Below, piece by piece: positions 6,807-15,833 of a stretch of DNA of 64,000 nucleotides. This stretch comes from JAICXG01 sp036494545 (GTDB lineage Bacteria; Verrucomicrobiota; Verrucomicrobiia; Chthoniobacterales; UBA10450). The DNA is taken from NCBI GenBank assembly GCA_036494545.1, contig DASXOB010000016.1, positions 1-64,000 of the forward strand, given 5' to 3'. The notes below the pieces were generated by a model that saw nothing but the letters and a program-made list of their open reading frames with translations, searched no databases and had not been told where the DNA came from. Position 1 is the first letter of the stretch, and each line of letters begins with the position of its first letter. A program made the translations under genes and the position numbers.

Positions 6807-9416
6807 CTATTTCTCGACCGTGAAAGTGACAGAGGCGACCGGACTGATCACGGGCGAATTGGGAGAATTGCCGGCCTGGACGGTCGCCACGTCGCCATCG
6901 GCGGCATAGGTATAGAGAATGTGCCGTCCGGCGGTGAGAGTAGGAAGAGTTAGCTTGGCCATCGAAGTGATACCACCGACCTTCGGTTTAAGAGAGATGG
7001 CTGTCCATGCCCCTTGCCACCCATCGACCTGGTAGAAGCCATGAGTAGGAACTAGTGCGCTGGCTGACTGTGGGAACTTACTCGTGGCCGTGATCGTGAA
7101 AGATGGGGTGGTGTTGCGAGTGCGAAAGATTGGCTTGGTCGCGATGGTCAAGCTATCTCTCATGCCGGTCATGGCGACCGAGATCGGGACTGTTTCGCCG
7201 CCGCTGACGTCGGTCGTCGGGAACCAGAGGGTGGTGTAACTGTAACCACCGGCCCCGAGCACTCCCGTGCCGAGGTCGATGGAGATAGAATAGGCGGCCT
7301 GCTCGAAGATTCCCGGCGGCAGCACGCTGATCGCGCTGGTATTACCATCGACAAGTGCGACCTGGGTAGTCGATCCAAAGCTCGTGATTGTTCCGGCACA
7401 CATCTTATTGGTTAATGGATTGGCGGTAAGACCATAGATGCCGCTCAATTCAGGATGAGTGGCCGATGAGATATCCGTAAGCAGCGCGTTCGTCGTGCCG
7501 CTATATTCAAGGAGGTGATACGTACCATCACCGGGGACTGTCCCGAGATAAAAGTTATTCGTGACTGGATCAATCGCCGCCGAGGTCGCCGAAGCGCCCA
7601 AAACCGGGATTGTGACAATGATGGTATTCTGGGTCGTATCAACAATGTAGAGCTGCCCGACATCTGCGATATAGAGTCGACTGTTGCTCGCATTGTAGGC
7701 GGCGACCAGCTCTTGTCCGCTGGTCGGGATCGTCGCGACCACGGTGCCCGCGTTTGGATCGATCACTTCTGTCGCGTTGCAGGCGAAATAGGCCAGGTCC
7801 TTGACTGGGTCGACGAACAATCCGGCGGAAGTTACAGGCGTCACTGCAATGGTCTTCAGCAAAGCCTCCGTCGTCCCGTCGAGGACGTAGACACTGTTAT
7901 TCACCTGATCCCAAAGCAGGATCTTGTTACTCGCGTTGTCCACTGCGATGCTGTGAATGTCCGCCGTGGGCGGCAGAATGGTCAGCGCCGTGGCCACATT
8001 GGTCGCGCCGTTGATGGAGTAGAATAACCCGCCACCATCGCTGACATAGATTTTGTTCGTCGCCGCGTTCACGGCCACGGCTTCCGAGTAAACGCTTCCC
8101 AGGGGAATAGTTGTAACTCCCGTAGAATTGCCGCCCATTCCATTAGCGCCCGCACCCGCGGCCGCTTCGTTGATCGCATACAACGCTCCAAGACGCAGGG
8201 TGTAGGTCATCCCGGTGGCAGGGTTGGAGTCACTATAGTTATATCCGATGCTGTTCCCGGAGTGGTCCCCTTCGTAAGCGGGCACGGAAACGGTCGGGGT
8301 AACATCGAAGACGCTGACGGTGTTATCCCCCGCATTACTGACGAACAGTTTGTTCGTCAGAGGATCGAAGGCCAGCCCGGTAGTATTATTGCCCGCGATC
8401 AACAGGTGGTAGTTATCGTCAAAAAGGGGATTGAGGAGATCGACCAGGACAACGAAATCGCCGCTCGGGTAGGCCAGGGCCATTTGATTGGTACTCGGAT
8501 TAACCGCCAAAGCGTTCGAGCCAGACTCCTGGGTAATGTAGGCATTTCCCAAAGTGACAATGCCGCTGCCGTCCGCGAAGAAAACGTCGCCATCACCGGT
8601 ATCGGCGATAAAGAACAAACCGGTTCCACCGGGATCGAAGGCGATCGCGTTGGGCTTGGCTCCGGAATCGCCGCTTTGTTGCGTAACGCTGTAATTGTTC
8701 GCGGCATTGATAACGGTATGAACGTTCGCCACCGGGCTGGCGATGTTGGCCACATTGGTCGCCGGATCGATCGCGATCGAAGTCGGCGCCGCAGGCAGGT
8801 TCGTGATCGTCTTGACGACCTGTTTGGCCGATCCATCGATCACTACGACCGAACCGGTTGCGCCGGTGCAGGCAACAAAGACCGCATGGGTCGCGATGTT
8901 CACTGCCATCACTGCTGGGTGAGCCGTGGTTGAAAGCGTCTTTAAGACCGTGCCCTCCGTGCCATCGAGAATCACGACACGATTGCCGGAGGCATCTGCG
9001 ACATAGAGTTGGTCTAACGCTGAGTCCACCACTAAGCCGATCAGGTTGCCGCCGACCGTCCAGGTCGCACTCACCCTCGTTCCCTTGATCGCGCTAACTG
9101 TCCCAGCCGTAGAGTTAGCCACATAGACCATCCCAGCCGGGGGATTAGCCGCGATCGCTGACGGCGCGGTCCCGACGGCGAGTGTTTTCTTTAAGGTGAG
9201 TTGCTCGGAATCAAGAATCGAAACGCTGTTCGAGTTATGATTCAGGACATAAACGTTGTGCGCCGCCGGGTCAGTCACCATTTGCGTCGGATCGTGTGCG
9301 ACCGTGATCGTCTTGACCAATCCGACCGCCATGATGGCGGGACCTTGAGCGAAAAGCGAGACCGCCGCGAGTAGGATCAAGGCGCCTCGCGCTAGACCAC
9401 GAATCTTCCTTTGCAT
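6807..9416 (-). CDS. Secreted YVTN beta-propeller repeat protein
   Basis: An 869-residue protein with a clear signal peptide (basic start, hydrophobic 11-23). It is built of about a dozen imperfect repeats of roughly 40 residues with the YVTN/NHL pattern, for example VYVLNHNSNSVSIL, MVYVANSTAGTVS and LYVADASGNRVVIL. These fold into one or two beta-propellers. The last 150 residues (SLTIATKPIFRTRNTTPSFT onward) look like an Ig-like or surface-domain tail. Such proteins are exported and usually bind partners or the cell surface; no catalytic motif is visible. The gene is alone between divergent or unrelated neighbours and contains no copy of the GCCTAACGA word despite its length. Confidence 0.85.
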   Translation of the reverse strand: MQRKIRGLARGALILLAAVSLFAQGPAIMAVGLVKTITVAHDPTQMVTDPAAHNVYVLNHNSNSVSILDSEQLTLKKTLAVGTAPSAIAANPPAGMVYVANSTAGTVSAIKGTRVSATWTVGGNLIGLVVDSALDQLYVADASGNRVVILDGTEGTVLKTLSTTAHPAVMAVNIATHAVFVACTGATGSVVVIDGSAKQVVKTITNLPAAPTSIAIDPATNVANIASPVANVHTVINAANNYSVTQQSGDSGAKPNAIAFDPGGTGLFFIADTGDGDVFFADGSGIVTLGNAYITQESGSNALAVNPSTNQMALAYPSGDFVVLVDLLNPLFDDNYHLLIAGNNTTGLAFDPLTNKLFVSNAGDNTVSVFDVTPTVSVPAYEGDHSGNSIGYNYSDSNPATGMTYTLRLGALYAINEAAAGAGANGMGGNSTGVTTIPLGSVYSEAVAVNAATNKIYVSDGGGLFYSINGATNVATALTILPPTADIHSIAVDNASNKILLWDQVNNSVYVLDGTTEALLKTIAVTPVTSAGLFVDPVKDLAYFACNATEVIDPNAGTVVATIPTSGQELVAAYNASNSRLYIADVGQLYIVDTTQNTIIVTIPVLGASATSAAIDPVTNNFYLGTVPGDGTYHLLEYSGTTNALLTDISSATHPELSGIYGLTANPLTNKMCAGTITSFGSTTQVALVDGNTSAISVLPPGIFEQAAYSISIDLGTGVLGAGGYSYTTLWFPTTDVSGGETVPISVAMTGMRDSLTIATKPIFRTRNTTPSFTITATSKFPQSASALVPTHGFYQVDGWQGAWTAISLKPKVGGITSMAKLTLPTLTAGRHILYTYAADGDVATVQAGNSPNSPVISPVASVTFTVEK

Positions 9417-9553
9417 TTGAGCCTTTCTCTTATCGCCCGCTGCTTAGCGAAGAGTTGGCCTAGCAGTCAAGCAGATTGATGGAGAAGCGATGATCACTAG
9501 AGGAGAAAGGGCGGCTTGACATCTCCCGAGGTAACGGGCGTAATGAGGGGCAG

Positions 9554-11068
9554 ATGAAATCGCTTACACGCCGTTTCTCCGCGGCTCCGGAGGGAACGGC
9601 TGTGCTGTTCTTCATTCAAATCTTCTCGACGCTCGGCTTTGCCGTCCTCTACTCGACGCTGGTCCTCTACGCGACGAAGCACCTGCAGCTCAGTGTGATC
9701 CAGGCAACCACGTTGATGGGTGTGTTCGGCGCCTTCAATTACGGCCTGCACCTCTTCGGCGGCTACCTTGGCGGCCGCTTCCTCTCGAATCGCAACCTGT
9801 TTGTCGGAGGCATGGCGCTGCAGGTTATCGGCTGCGCCTGCATCGCGGTTGGCACGCTCGCACTTTTCTACCTCGGCCTTGCCCTTTTCCTCACCGGCAG
9901 CGGTCTCAACGTCACCTGCATCAACATGATGCTGACGCAGCGTTTCGCGCCGGAGGACCCGCGACGCGAAGGAGCGTTTCTGTGGAACTACGCCGGCATG
10001 AATGTCGGCTTCTTTGTCGGGTTCAGCGTCGCCGGTTACTTCCAGGGAACTCAGAGTTACTCAAGTCTCTTCATCTTCGCGACACTCGGCAACTTTATCG
10101 CGATTGTTCTCGCCGCGCTCTCGTGGAAAACGCTGACTGACCGCAACACCCCGCTGCTCGAAGCGACATCGAAACAGTTCCGACTCCGCCTGCTTGCGGG
10201 CATCGCCATTCTCCTCGGTCTTGTTCCTGTCGTGTGGCTGCTGCTTCAGAAGCCGGACATGACTGAAACGCTGGTGAAAGGCATCTGCGCACTCGTTGCC
10301 TTGACGTTGATCTACCTCACGCTTCGTCATCCGGATCGCCGCGAGAAGCGAAATATGACGGCATATCTAATTCTAACTCTCGGCTCACTGATGTTCTGGT
10401 CGCTTTATCAAATGGCACCAAGTGGTCTCCAGCTCTTCGCGATCAACAACGTCGACTTACAAGTCGGCTCCGTGATGATTCAGCCGCAATGGATTCAGAA
10501 TATCAACACCGTCGTCATCGTGGTTGGCGGACCAATTCTGGCGTCACTCTTTACTCGGATGCGCGCGGGCGGATGGAACATTGACATACCAAAGCAGTTC
10601 GCGGCGTCGCTGCTCCTGATGGCGCTCGCCTTTCTTATTCTCCCGCTTGGTATCAAGCTGGCTGGCGTTGATGGCAAAAGTGCATTTGCATGGCTCTTTG
10701 CGAGCTATGTGCTGCAGAGCATCGGTGAACTGCTTATCTCACCTATTGGCTATGCGATGATCGGCAAGCTCGCGCCGCGGCGATACCAGGGCGTGATGAT
10801 GGGCAGCTGGATGCTCGTGACTGGTCTGGCGTCATTGTTTGCGGGTGACTTTTCGGGGATGATCCCTGAGCCGAATGGCACCACTGCGGTCGTGACCAAC
10901 CCCGGTTATGTGAAGCTCTTTGGAGCACTCGGTGCTGGAAGCCTGGTCGTCGGCATCGCCCTTGTCGTGCTTATTCCCTTCCTGCGAAAGCTGATCACCG
11001 ACAAGGCCGAGATAAGTATCACGGAAACGCCGGTTGCGCTCGTTCCCGGTGAGTTGGAGATGCCGTGA
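9554..11068 (+). CDS. POT/PTR2-family peptide transporter
   Basis: A 504-residue membrane protein with 12 or more hydrophobic segments. It matches proton-dependent oligopeptide transporters: an N-terminal segment FFIQIFSTLGFAVLYSTLVLY, a long cytoplasmic loop near 195-215, and SIGELLISPIGYAMIGKLAP (about 395-415), close to the family PTR2 signature. The canonical ExxER at helix 1 is not evident, so the proton-coupling site may differ. It would import di- and tripeptides across the inner membrane. ATG 9554 follows GAGGGG. The gene contains no GCCTAACGA word. A hairpin follows its end and may stop transcription before the convergent pyrE. Confidence 0.85.
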   Translation: MKSLTRRFSAAPEGTAVLFFIQIFSTLGFAVLYSTLVLYATKHLQLSVIQATTLMGVFGAFNYGLHLFGGYLGGRFLSNRNLFVGGMALQVIGCACIAVGTLALFYLGLALFLTGSGLNVTCINMMLTQRFAPEDPRREGAFLWNYAGMNVGFFVGFSVAGYFQGTQSYSSLFIFATLGNFIAIVLAALSWKTLTDRNTPLLEATSKQFRLRLLAGIAILLGLVPVVWLLLQKPDMTETLVKGICALVALTLIYLTLRHPDRREKRNMTAYLILTLGSLMFWSLYQMAPSGLQLFAINNVDLQVGSVMIQPQWIQNINTVVIVVGGPILASLFTRMRAGGWNIDIPKQFAASLLLMALAFLILPLGIKLAGVDGKSAFAWLFASYVLQSIGELLISPIGYAMIGKLAPRRYQGVMMGSWMLVTGLASLFAGDFSGMIPEPNGTTAVVTNPGYVKLFGALGAGSLVVGIALVVLIPFLRKLITDKAEISITETPVALVPGELEMP

Positions 11069-11096
11069 GGTAGCCGACGAAGCTAGTCCTGAGCGT

Positions 11097-11125
11097 AAAC
11101 AGACCGCAAACTGGACGGCCTGTTT
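11097..11125 (+). terminator. Hairpin between convergent POT transporter and pyrE
   Basis: Arms AAACAGACCG (11097-11106) and CGGCCTGTTT (11116-11125) pair over ten positions with one mismatch around a 9-base loop. The right arm ends in TTT but no longer T-run follows. It is placed as expected for a terminator shared by convergent genes. Confidence 0.4.
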
Positions 11126-11209
11126 CGAGGCCCAATTACAAAGATCAATCAGCGTTCACTACTTCATTCGGTCGATATCCTCGAGAACAACGACGTCGAC
11201 TTAATCGGA

Positions 11210-11845
11210 TTAGACAGTTGCCCTATCAGCTCGTTCCCGAGTATCGAGCAGATCGGCGCGGGTGAAGATGGCTATGACTTTGTGTCCTCTGGCTTCGATG
11301 GCGGCGCGTCCGCCTTCCTGACGATCAACCAGTGCAACAACAAAGGCGACCCGGCCGCCTGCGCGCTCGATCGCATCAATCGCCTGCATGGTCGATCCGC
11401 CGGTGGTGATGACATCCTCGATAACGACGACGGAGTTACCTTTGGCGAAGTTTCCTTCAATGAGCTTGTGGCGGCCGTGTTCTTTGAGCTTCTTTCTTAC
11501 GGTAAAGACTTGCGGGAACTCTTCAGGGTTATTGGCATGGGCAGTGATGCCAATGCTAAGTGCAATGGGATCGGCTCCCATGGTCAGGCCGCCGACCGCG
11601 TCCACCTTGTAACCCAGTTCCGACGCAGTCTTACGAAGCAAATCCCAACCGACTTTGCCGATCAACGTGGCGCCGCGAGGATCAAGTGTCGTTACCCTGG
11701 CATCGACATAGAAGTCACTCTGCGCTCCGGAAGCTAATGTGAAGTGACCCTGGCAGATCGATTTCTGGATGAGGAGCCGGCGTAACTCTTCTCTCGAATC
11801 TGATTGACCCACGTCAGTGACCGGTGACGTGCAGCGGGATGCCAT
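11210..11845 (-). CDS. pyrE: Orotate phosphoribosyltransferase
   Basis: A 211-residue enzyme that joins orotate to PRPP to make orotidine 5'-monophosphate in pyrimidine synthesis. The PRPP-binding motif VVVIEDVITTGGST (139-152) is intact, and FTLASGAQSDFYVDAR (35-50) and TVRKKLKEHG (115-124) are the usual substrate loops. It starts 12 bp after the korB stop and is likely the last gene of a korA-korB-pyrE operon. Joining pyrimidine synthesis with ferredoxin-dependent carbon metabolism is unusual but may simply be shared transcription. The ATG at 11845 is the most upstream in frame; the first 15 residues are not conserved-looking and a later start is possible. Confidence 0.95.
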   Translation of the reverse strand: MASRCTSPVTDVGQSDSREELRRLLIQKSICQGHFTLASGAQSDFYVDARVTTLDPRGATLIGKVGWDLLRKTASELGYKVDAVGGLTMGADPIALSIGITAHANNPEEFPQVFTVRKKLKEHGRHKLIEGNFAKGNSVVVIEDVITTGGSTMQAIDAIERAGGRVAFVVALVDRQEGGRAAIEARGHKVIAIFTRADLLDTRERADRATV

Positions 11846-11857
11846 TCGACTGCGTGT

Positions 11858-12796
11858 TCACTTTATTCGATCGAATGTCTTTTGCAGAATCTCGACATCG
11901 CTTGCGCCGCCTAGTCTCTCCTTCGAGCTATCGATCCACTTTTTCTCCAAGGCGTTCTTAGTCGGGCGATCCGACTCATAGAAGACGCCAAAGACACCGG
12001 GATACGGCAGCGAAGCTAGTCTGTAGGCAGCTAGTTCGTCGGTGACGTCATGTCTTAATTCGTCTTCCGGAGTGTTATCCCATTTCTTTTCCTGGATGAG
12101 CTCGAAGCTGCCGCCTTTGCGCGGGTTGGCCGGGTCGAAGGCGCCGGGGAAAAATTCAACGCATTCGCTCAGGCATTCGATAACGGAAAAGCCCTGGTGA
12201 TCCATTGCGCGCTCAATCATCTGGATCATGTGATTAACCTGGGCGGCGTGGGTGCGAGCGATGAAGGTGGCACCGCTTGCGACCAGCTTTTTCATGGCGT
12301 TGACCGGCTGGTCAATCGCGCCCTGCGGATCGGTCTTACTCTTGAAACCTATCGGCGATGTGGGCGAGGTCTGCTTTTTCGTCAGGCCGTAGACGAAATT
12401 ATCCATGATGACGTAGGTGAGGTTGATGTTCTTGCGCGCGCCGTGATCGAGATGATTGCCGCCGATACTAAAGCCGTCGCCGTCGCCGCCGAACAAAAAC
12501 ACGTGCAGATCGGGCCGGGCGAGACTTACTCCTGAAGCCATGGGCACGGCCCGGCCATGGATGAAGTGAGCGCCGTAGCCATTGACGAAATAGGGAAAGC
12601 GCGAAGAGCAGCCGATGCCGGCGAGAGTCACGATCTTCTCTTGATCGACGTTGCGTTTCTCCAAGACTTTGTAGTAGGAGGCGAGAACGGCGAAGTCACC
12701 ACAACCCGGACACCAGGTTGGGTGATCGGCAGTGATGGCTTTCTTCGTTAGTTTCTCGCGTGGTGGCTCTGCGATAGGAGTTAGAGTGTCGCTCAT
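11858..12796 (-). CDS. korB: 2-oxoacid:ferredoxin oxidoreductase beta subunit
   Basis: A 312-residue subunit that carries thiamine pyrophosphate and an iron-sulphur cluster. CPGCG (29-33) and GIGCSSR (60-66) supply cluster cysteines, and GDGDGFSIGG through NLTYVIMDN (105-133) is the TPP-binding motif. With korA it converts a 2-oxoacid and CoA to acyl-CoA and CO2, passing electrons to ferredoxin, in the cytoplasm. 2-Oxoglutarate is the most common substrate for this KorAB type, but pyruvate or branched oxoacids cannot be excluded. It lies 196 bp downstream of korA and 12 bp upstream of pyrE. ATG 12796 is preceded by a purine-poor stretch, so the ribosome binding site is weak. Confidence 0.92.
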   Translation of the reverse strand: MSDTLTPIAEPPREKLTKKAITADHPTWCPGCGDFAVLASYYKVLEKRNVDQEKIVTLAGIGCSSRFPYFVNGYGAHFIHGRAVPMASGVSLARPDLHVFLFGGDGDGFSIGGNHLDHGARKNINLTYVIMDNFVYGLTKKQTSPTSPIGFKSKTDPQGAIDQPVNAMKKLVASGATFIARTHAAQVNHMIQMIERAMDHQGFSVIECLSECVEFFPGAFDPANPRKGGSFELIQEKKWDNTPEDELRHDVTDELAAYRLASLPYPGVFGVFYESDRPTKNALEKKWIDSSKERLGGASDVEILQKTFDRIK

Positions 12797-12992
12797 AAGT
12801 TAAAAGTCTAATTTTGAAAAACCAAAAAGCCGGAAAGTGGATGAAGATTCGCTGCCATATCTGTCGGTGCTTTATTTGTTAGGCAAACCCTTCTTGGGTC
12901 TTAGCCCCTCGGTCACACCCGGTTCGTTTCTGGCTTCTTCGCTTTGGATCCGTTCCTTTCTGGTTTTCTGGATTTGAAATTAATTTCTGGTC

Positions 12993-14936
12993 TTAGCCTA
13001 CCCCCTGCGGCACGACTTCGCGCGTGTTTTTGACGTTCTCGCCCGTGGTATCGGAGTGAACGGTGGCGACGCCTTCGCGCGGGATTTTCTTCGCGGCAAA
13101 AGTGCGGCCTTCGAAAACTCCGTCGAGAATTTCTCTCACCCGGAAAGTGAGTCCGTCGGTCTTGGTCACGCTCTCAATCTTCGGCTCGCAGTAACGGGCG
13201 CGGAGGATGGTGGCGAACTGGCCATACCCGTAAACGCCAAGGTCGTTCATCTCTACGACCGCGATGCGTTTGTAGTTCGGCCAGATGTTTTCCAGCCCGT
13301 TGGGCAACGGATGGAGATGACGAAAATGGATCGCACCGATTTTCTCGCCATGCGCCCGCGCCTGCGTTACGGCTTCATGGATCGGGCCATAAGTAGAGCC
13401 CCAACCGACGAGCAGGACGTCGCCCTCCTGGTCGCCATAAATTTCAGGCACTTCCACTTCCTCGGCGAGTTTGCGGAGTTTGTTACGACGCTTCGCGGTC
13501 ATAACCATGTGCAACTTCGGGCTGCCGGTCGGGTGACCCATCTCATCGTGTTCGAGCCCGGAAAGAAGCGGGTATTTGCCATCAAGGATCCGAGTCCCAG
13601 GCGCGACATGCTGCGTAATTCCGTCAATGGGGTACGGTTTGAAAGTTGGGATGGGAGTGAGATCGGGTTTCGCGTTCTGCATTAACTCCGAGAGATTCGG
13701 CTCGTCGAACGCTTCGATCCGGGTCGCGAGCGAGCTGTCGCTCAGGATAAAAACCGGCGTGCTGTATTTGCGGGCGATTCTGGCCGCTTCGATTGCGATG
13801 TAAAAACAATCTTCGACAGATCGCGCCGCGAGTACAACACGCGGGCTGTCGCCGTGCCCGCCAAAGATGGCTTGAAACAAATCGCTCTGCTCGACATTGG
13901 TCGGCAACCCTGTGCTCGGTCCGCCGCGTTGGACGTTCACGATGACAAGCGGCATCTCGGCCATCGAAGCCCAACCGATCGCTTCGGTTTTCAGCGAAAT
14001 GCCGGGACCAGCACTGCCGGTGACGGCAAGGTTTCCTGAAATCGAAAAACCGATCGCGAGCGAAACCGCAGCGAGCTCATCCTCGGCCTGGACAAAAAGT
14101 CCGCCGTACTTCGGAAGCTCGCGCCGGAGAATCTCCATAATCGACGACCACGGGGTAATCGGGTAACCTGCGCCGTAGCGAATACCCGCGGCGATCAACC
14201 CATAGGCGAGGGCCTGATTGCCATCCATCGTGATCTGGGCACGTCCGCTCGCGCGCGGGACGTATTCGAACTGGTAGAGCTGCTTGAGGAAATTACCGAC
14301 CGGATAGTTATAGCCGGCTTGAAATCCCATGAGCGCGGTATTGACAACGCTCTCGTCTTTGCCGCCAAATTTTTCCGCGATCAAGTTCTTCATCTTGTCG
14401 GCGTCGAGGTGGAAAATTTTGCAGATGAGGCCGAGGACAAACATGTTTTTGCCCTTGTCCTTGGCCGTGCCACCGAGCGCTTCGACAGTGAGACCGGTGA
14501 TTGGCACGCCGAGGTAAGTGAAGCGTTTGTCGTCGAGGTCTGGCTCGACGTTGTCCGAATCGTAAAGCAGGACGCCGCCCTCCTTGAGGAAGCCGAGATG
14601 GTCCTGGTAACTGTGTGGATAAAATGCGACCAGGAAATCCGCTTCGTCCCCGGCGGAAAGAACCTCGCCCGAACCGATGCGCACCTGGAAAATCGACGGC
14701 CCGCCCGAGATCGTCGCCGGGATCGTCATGTAAGTCATCACGTCCTGGTCGCTGCGGCCAGCAAGCCGGGCGAGGAACGCGCCGGCAGTCTGGATGCCGT
14801 CCTGTGAATTACCGGCCAGCCGAATGACGGCGTCGTCGATGTTCTCCGGCCGGAGGTCAGCCCGCTCGCTGGTCGACTGAGTCGCGTCCGCGGCGCGGGG
14901 TGATGTTGTTTCTGGATTAAGAGTAACTGGATCCAC
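12993..14936 (-). CDS. korA: 2-oxoacid:ferredoxin oxidoreductase alpha subunit (gamma-alpha fusion)
   Basis: A 647-residue subunit in which the gamma domain (about 25-210, with AGNSQDGIQTAG near 37 and ISGGPSIFQVRIG) is fused ahead of the alpha domain (GYPITPWSSIMEIL, then TGSAGPGISLKTEAIG). The alpha part contains the pyrimidine-binding and dimer regions. It pairs with korB. The open frame extends upstream to 15284, but those 116 residues are low in conservation and overlap a divergent gene. GTG at 14934-14936 (VDPVTLNPETT) is the best start I can see, although no strong ribosome binding site marks it. No GCCTAACGA word occurs in the whole korA-korB-pyrE operon. Confidence 0.9.
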   Translation of the reverse strand: MDPVTLNPETTSPRAADATQSTSERADLRPENIDDAVIRLAGNSQDGIQTAGAFLARLAGRSDQDVMTYMTIPATISGGPSIFQVRIGSGEVLSAGDEADFLVAFYPHSYQDHLGFLKEGGVLLYDSDNVEPDLDDKRFTYLGVPITGLTVEALGGTAKDKGKNMFVLGLICKIFHLDADKMKNLIAEKFGGKDESVVNTALMGFQAGYNYPVGNFLKQLYQFEYVPRASGRAQITMDGNQALAYGLIAAGIRYGAGYPITPWSSIMEILRRELPKYGGLFVQAEDELAAVSLAIGFSISGNLAVTGSAGPGISLKTEAIGWASMAEMPLVIVNVQRGGPSTGLPTNVEQSDLFQAIFGGHGDSPRVVLAARSVEDCFYIAIEAARIARKYSTPVFILSDSSLATRIEAFDEPNLSELMQNAKPDLTPIPTFKPYPIDGITQHVAPGTRILDGKYPLLSGLEHDEMGHPTGSPKLHMVMTAKRRNKLRKLAEEVEVPEIYGDQEGDVLLVGWGSTYGPIHEAVTQARAHGEKIGAIHFRHLHPLPNGLENIWPNYKRIAVVEMNDLGVYGYGQFATILRARYCEPKIESVTKTDGLTFRVREILDGVFEGRTFAAKKIPREGVATVHSDTTGENVKNTREVVPQGVG

Positions 14937-15086
14937 GGTAACGGAGATATTCGCAAAAGGTGCGGGAAAATCCAGCCATTGTTCCCGCGGCGCGGAGGAC
15001 CGAGACGAGGCGTTGCTTGGGAGATTTCGAGAGCAAGGCGCGTGAATGGCTTTGCGCCCGCTTCGCTTCCGTCTTTGAATGGCGCA

Positions 15087-15689
15087 ATGATCGGCCAGGC
15101 TAATGCTGAACCTCGCCGGCGCCTTGGCGCCATCTCCCTCATCGCCGCCCCGCTCCTGCTTTTCGTAGCCGACCTGCTTCAGGTCTTCAGCGGTTACGGT
15201 TTTGCCTGGACGACAATTGACTGGATTGCGTTTGTCCTTTTCATCCCAGCGGCGCTCGCGCTCGGTCACGTGACACGACCCCAAAGCAGTTTGTTAGGTT
15301 TAGTCGGTAGTGGCTGCGTGATTGTCGGCGCGATGGCTGCAGCGCAAACGATTGCTTTGTTTCGCATCCGTGGCGTGCTCCTGCACGGCGTGCCGGGCTT
15401 GCCAGCCGATGCGTTGCAGCGGATTTTTAAAGCGGACCCGCGACTTTTCCTCACCATTTTTCCTTTGGGAATTTTCTTCTCTATGGGACTAATCCTTCTC
15501 GGGCTGGCGCTGCTTCGGACCGGTCGGTTTGGTCTGGGCGCGCCGGTCCTTCTGGCGTTGGGCGGATTGATTTTTCCTTTTGGACATGCGGCTGGCGTGG
15601 CGGCCGGCTTGTTCGGCGGTGATTTGTTGCTCGTGATCGGGATGAGCTGGCTGGCGCGACGCATTCTAGCCGAGCCAGGTGCCTGGTAG
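15087..15689 (+). CDS. Polytopic membrane protein of unknown function
   Basis: A 200-residue protein with about five or six hydrophobic helices: LGAISLIAAPLLLFVADLL, WTTIDWIAFVLFIPAALAL, LVGSGCVIVGAMAAAQTIAL, FLTIFPLGIFFSMGLILLG, a glycine/leucine-rich pair and LLLVIGMSWLARRIL. I do not recognise the family and see no conserved charged motif. ATG 15087 (MIGQANAEPRRRLG) is chosen over the longer frame because the upstream part is arginine-rich, non-hydrophobic and overlaps the korA promoter region. It is divergent from korA, so the two may share a control region at 14937-15086. Confidence 0.7.
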   Translation: MIGQANAEPRRRLGAISLIAAPLLLFVADLLQVFSGYGFAWTTIDWIAFVLFIPAALALGHVTRPQSSLLGLVGSGCVIVGAMAAAQTIALFRIRGVLLHGVPGLPADALQRIFKADPRLFLTIFPLGIFFSMGLILLGLALLRTGRFGLGAPVLLALGGLIFPFGHAAGVAAGLFGGDLLLVIGMSWLARRILAEPGAW

Positions 15690-15833
15690 TGGCGATCGCC
15701 TAACCACCGGGAAAAACCGTCGCAAGGTACGCGAGATATCCTCCGGCCGCAGTAGTCACGAACTCGGCAAGCGGTTTCTCGCTTCGCCGGCGATGACTTG
15801 CCCTAACGACCTGCTTGCCCGTCAGTGCAGACC

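Noticed and set aside
9516..9546. Promoter-like TTGACA (9516) with TAATGA (9541) before the POT gene.
   Set aside because: The spacing is 19 bp and the -10 match is weak. Transcription would begin after the likely ribosome binding site.
13056..13685. Long plus-strand open frame opposite korA, and similar long antisense frames opposite carB, kbl and the cytochromes.
   Set aside because: They are complementary shadows of clear genes in GC-rich DNA, with composition typical of antisense frames and no recognisable domain.
14937..15284. N-terminal 116-residue extension of korA.
   Set aside because: The extension is arginine-rich, has no family similarity and overlaps the divergent membrane-protein gene and its promoter region.
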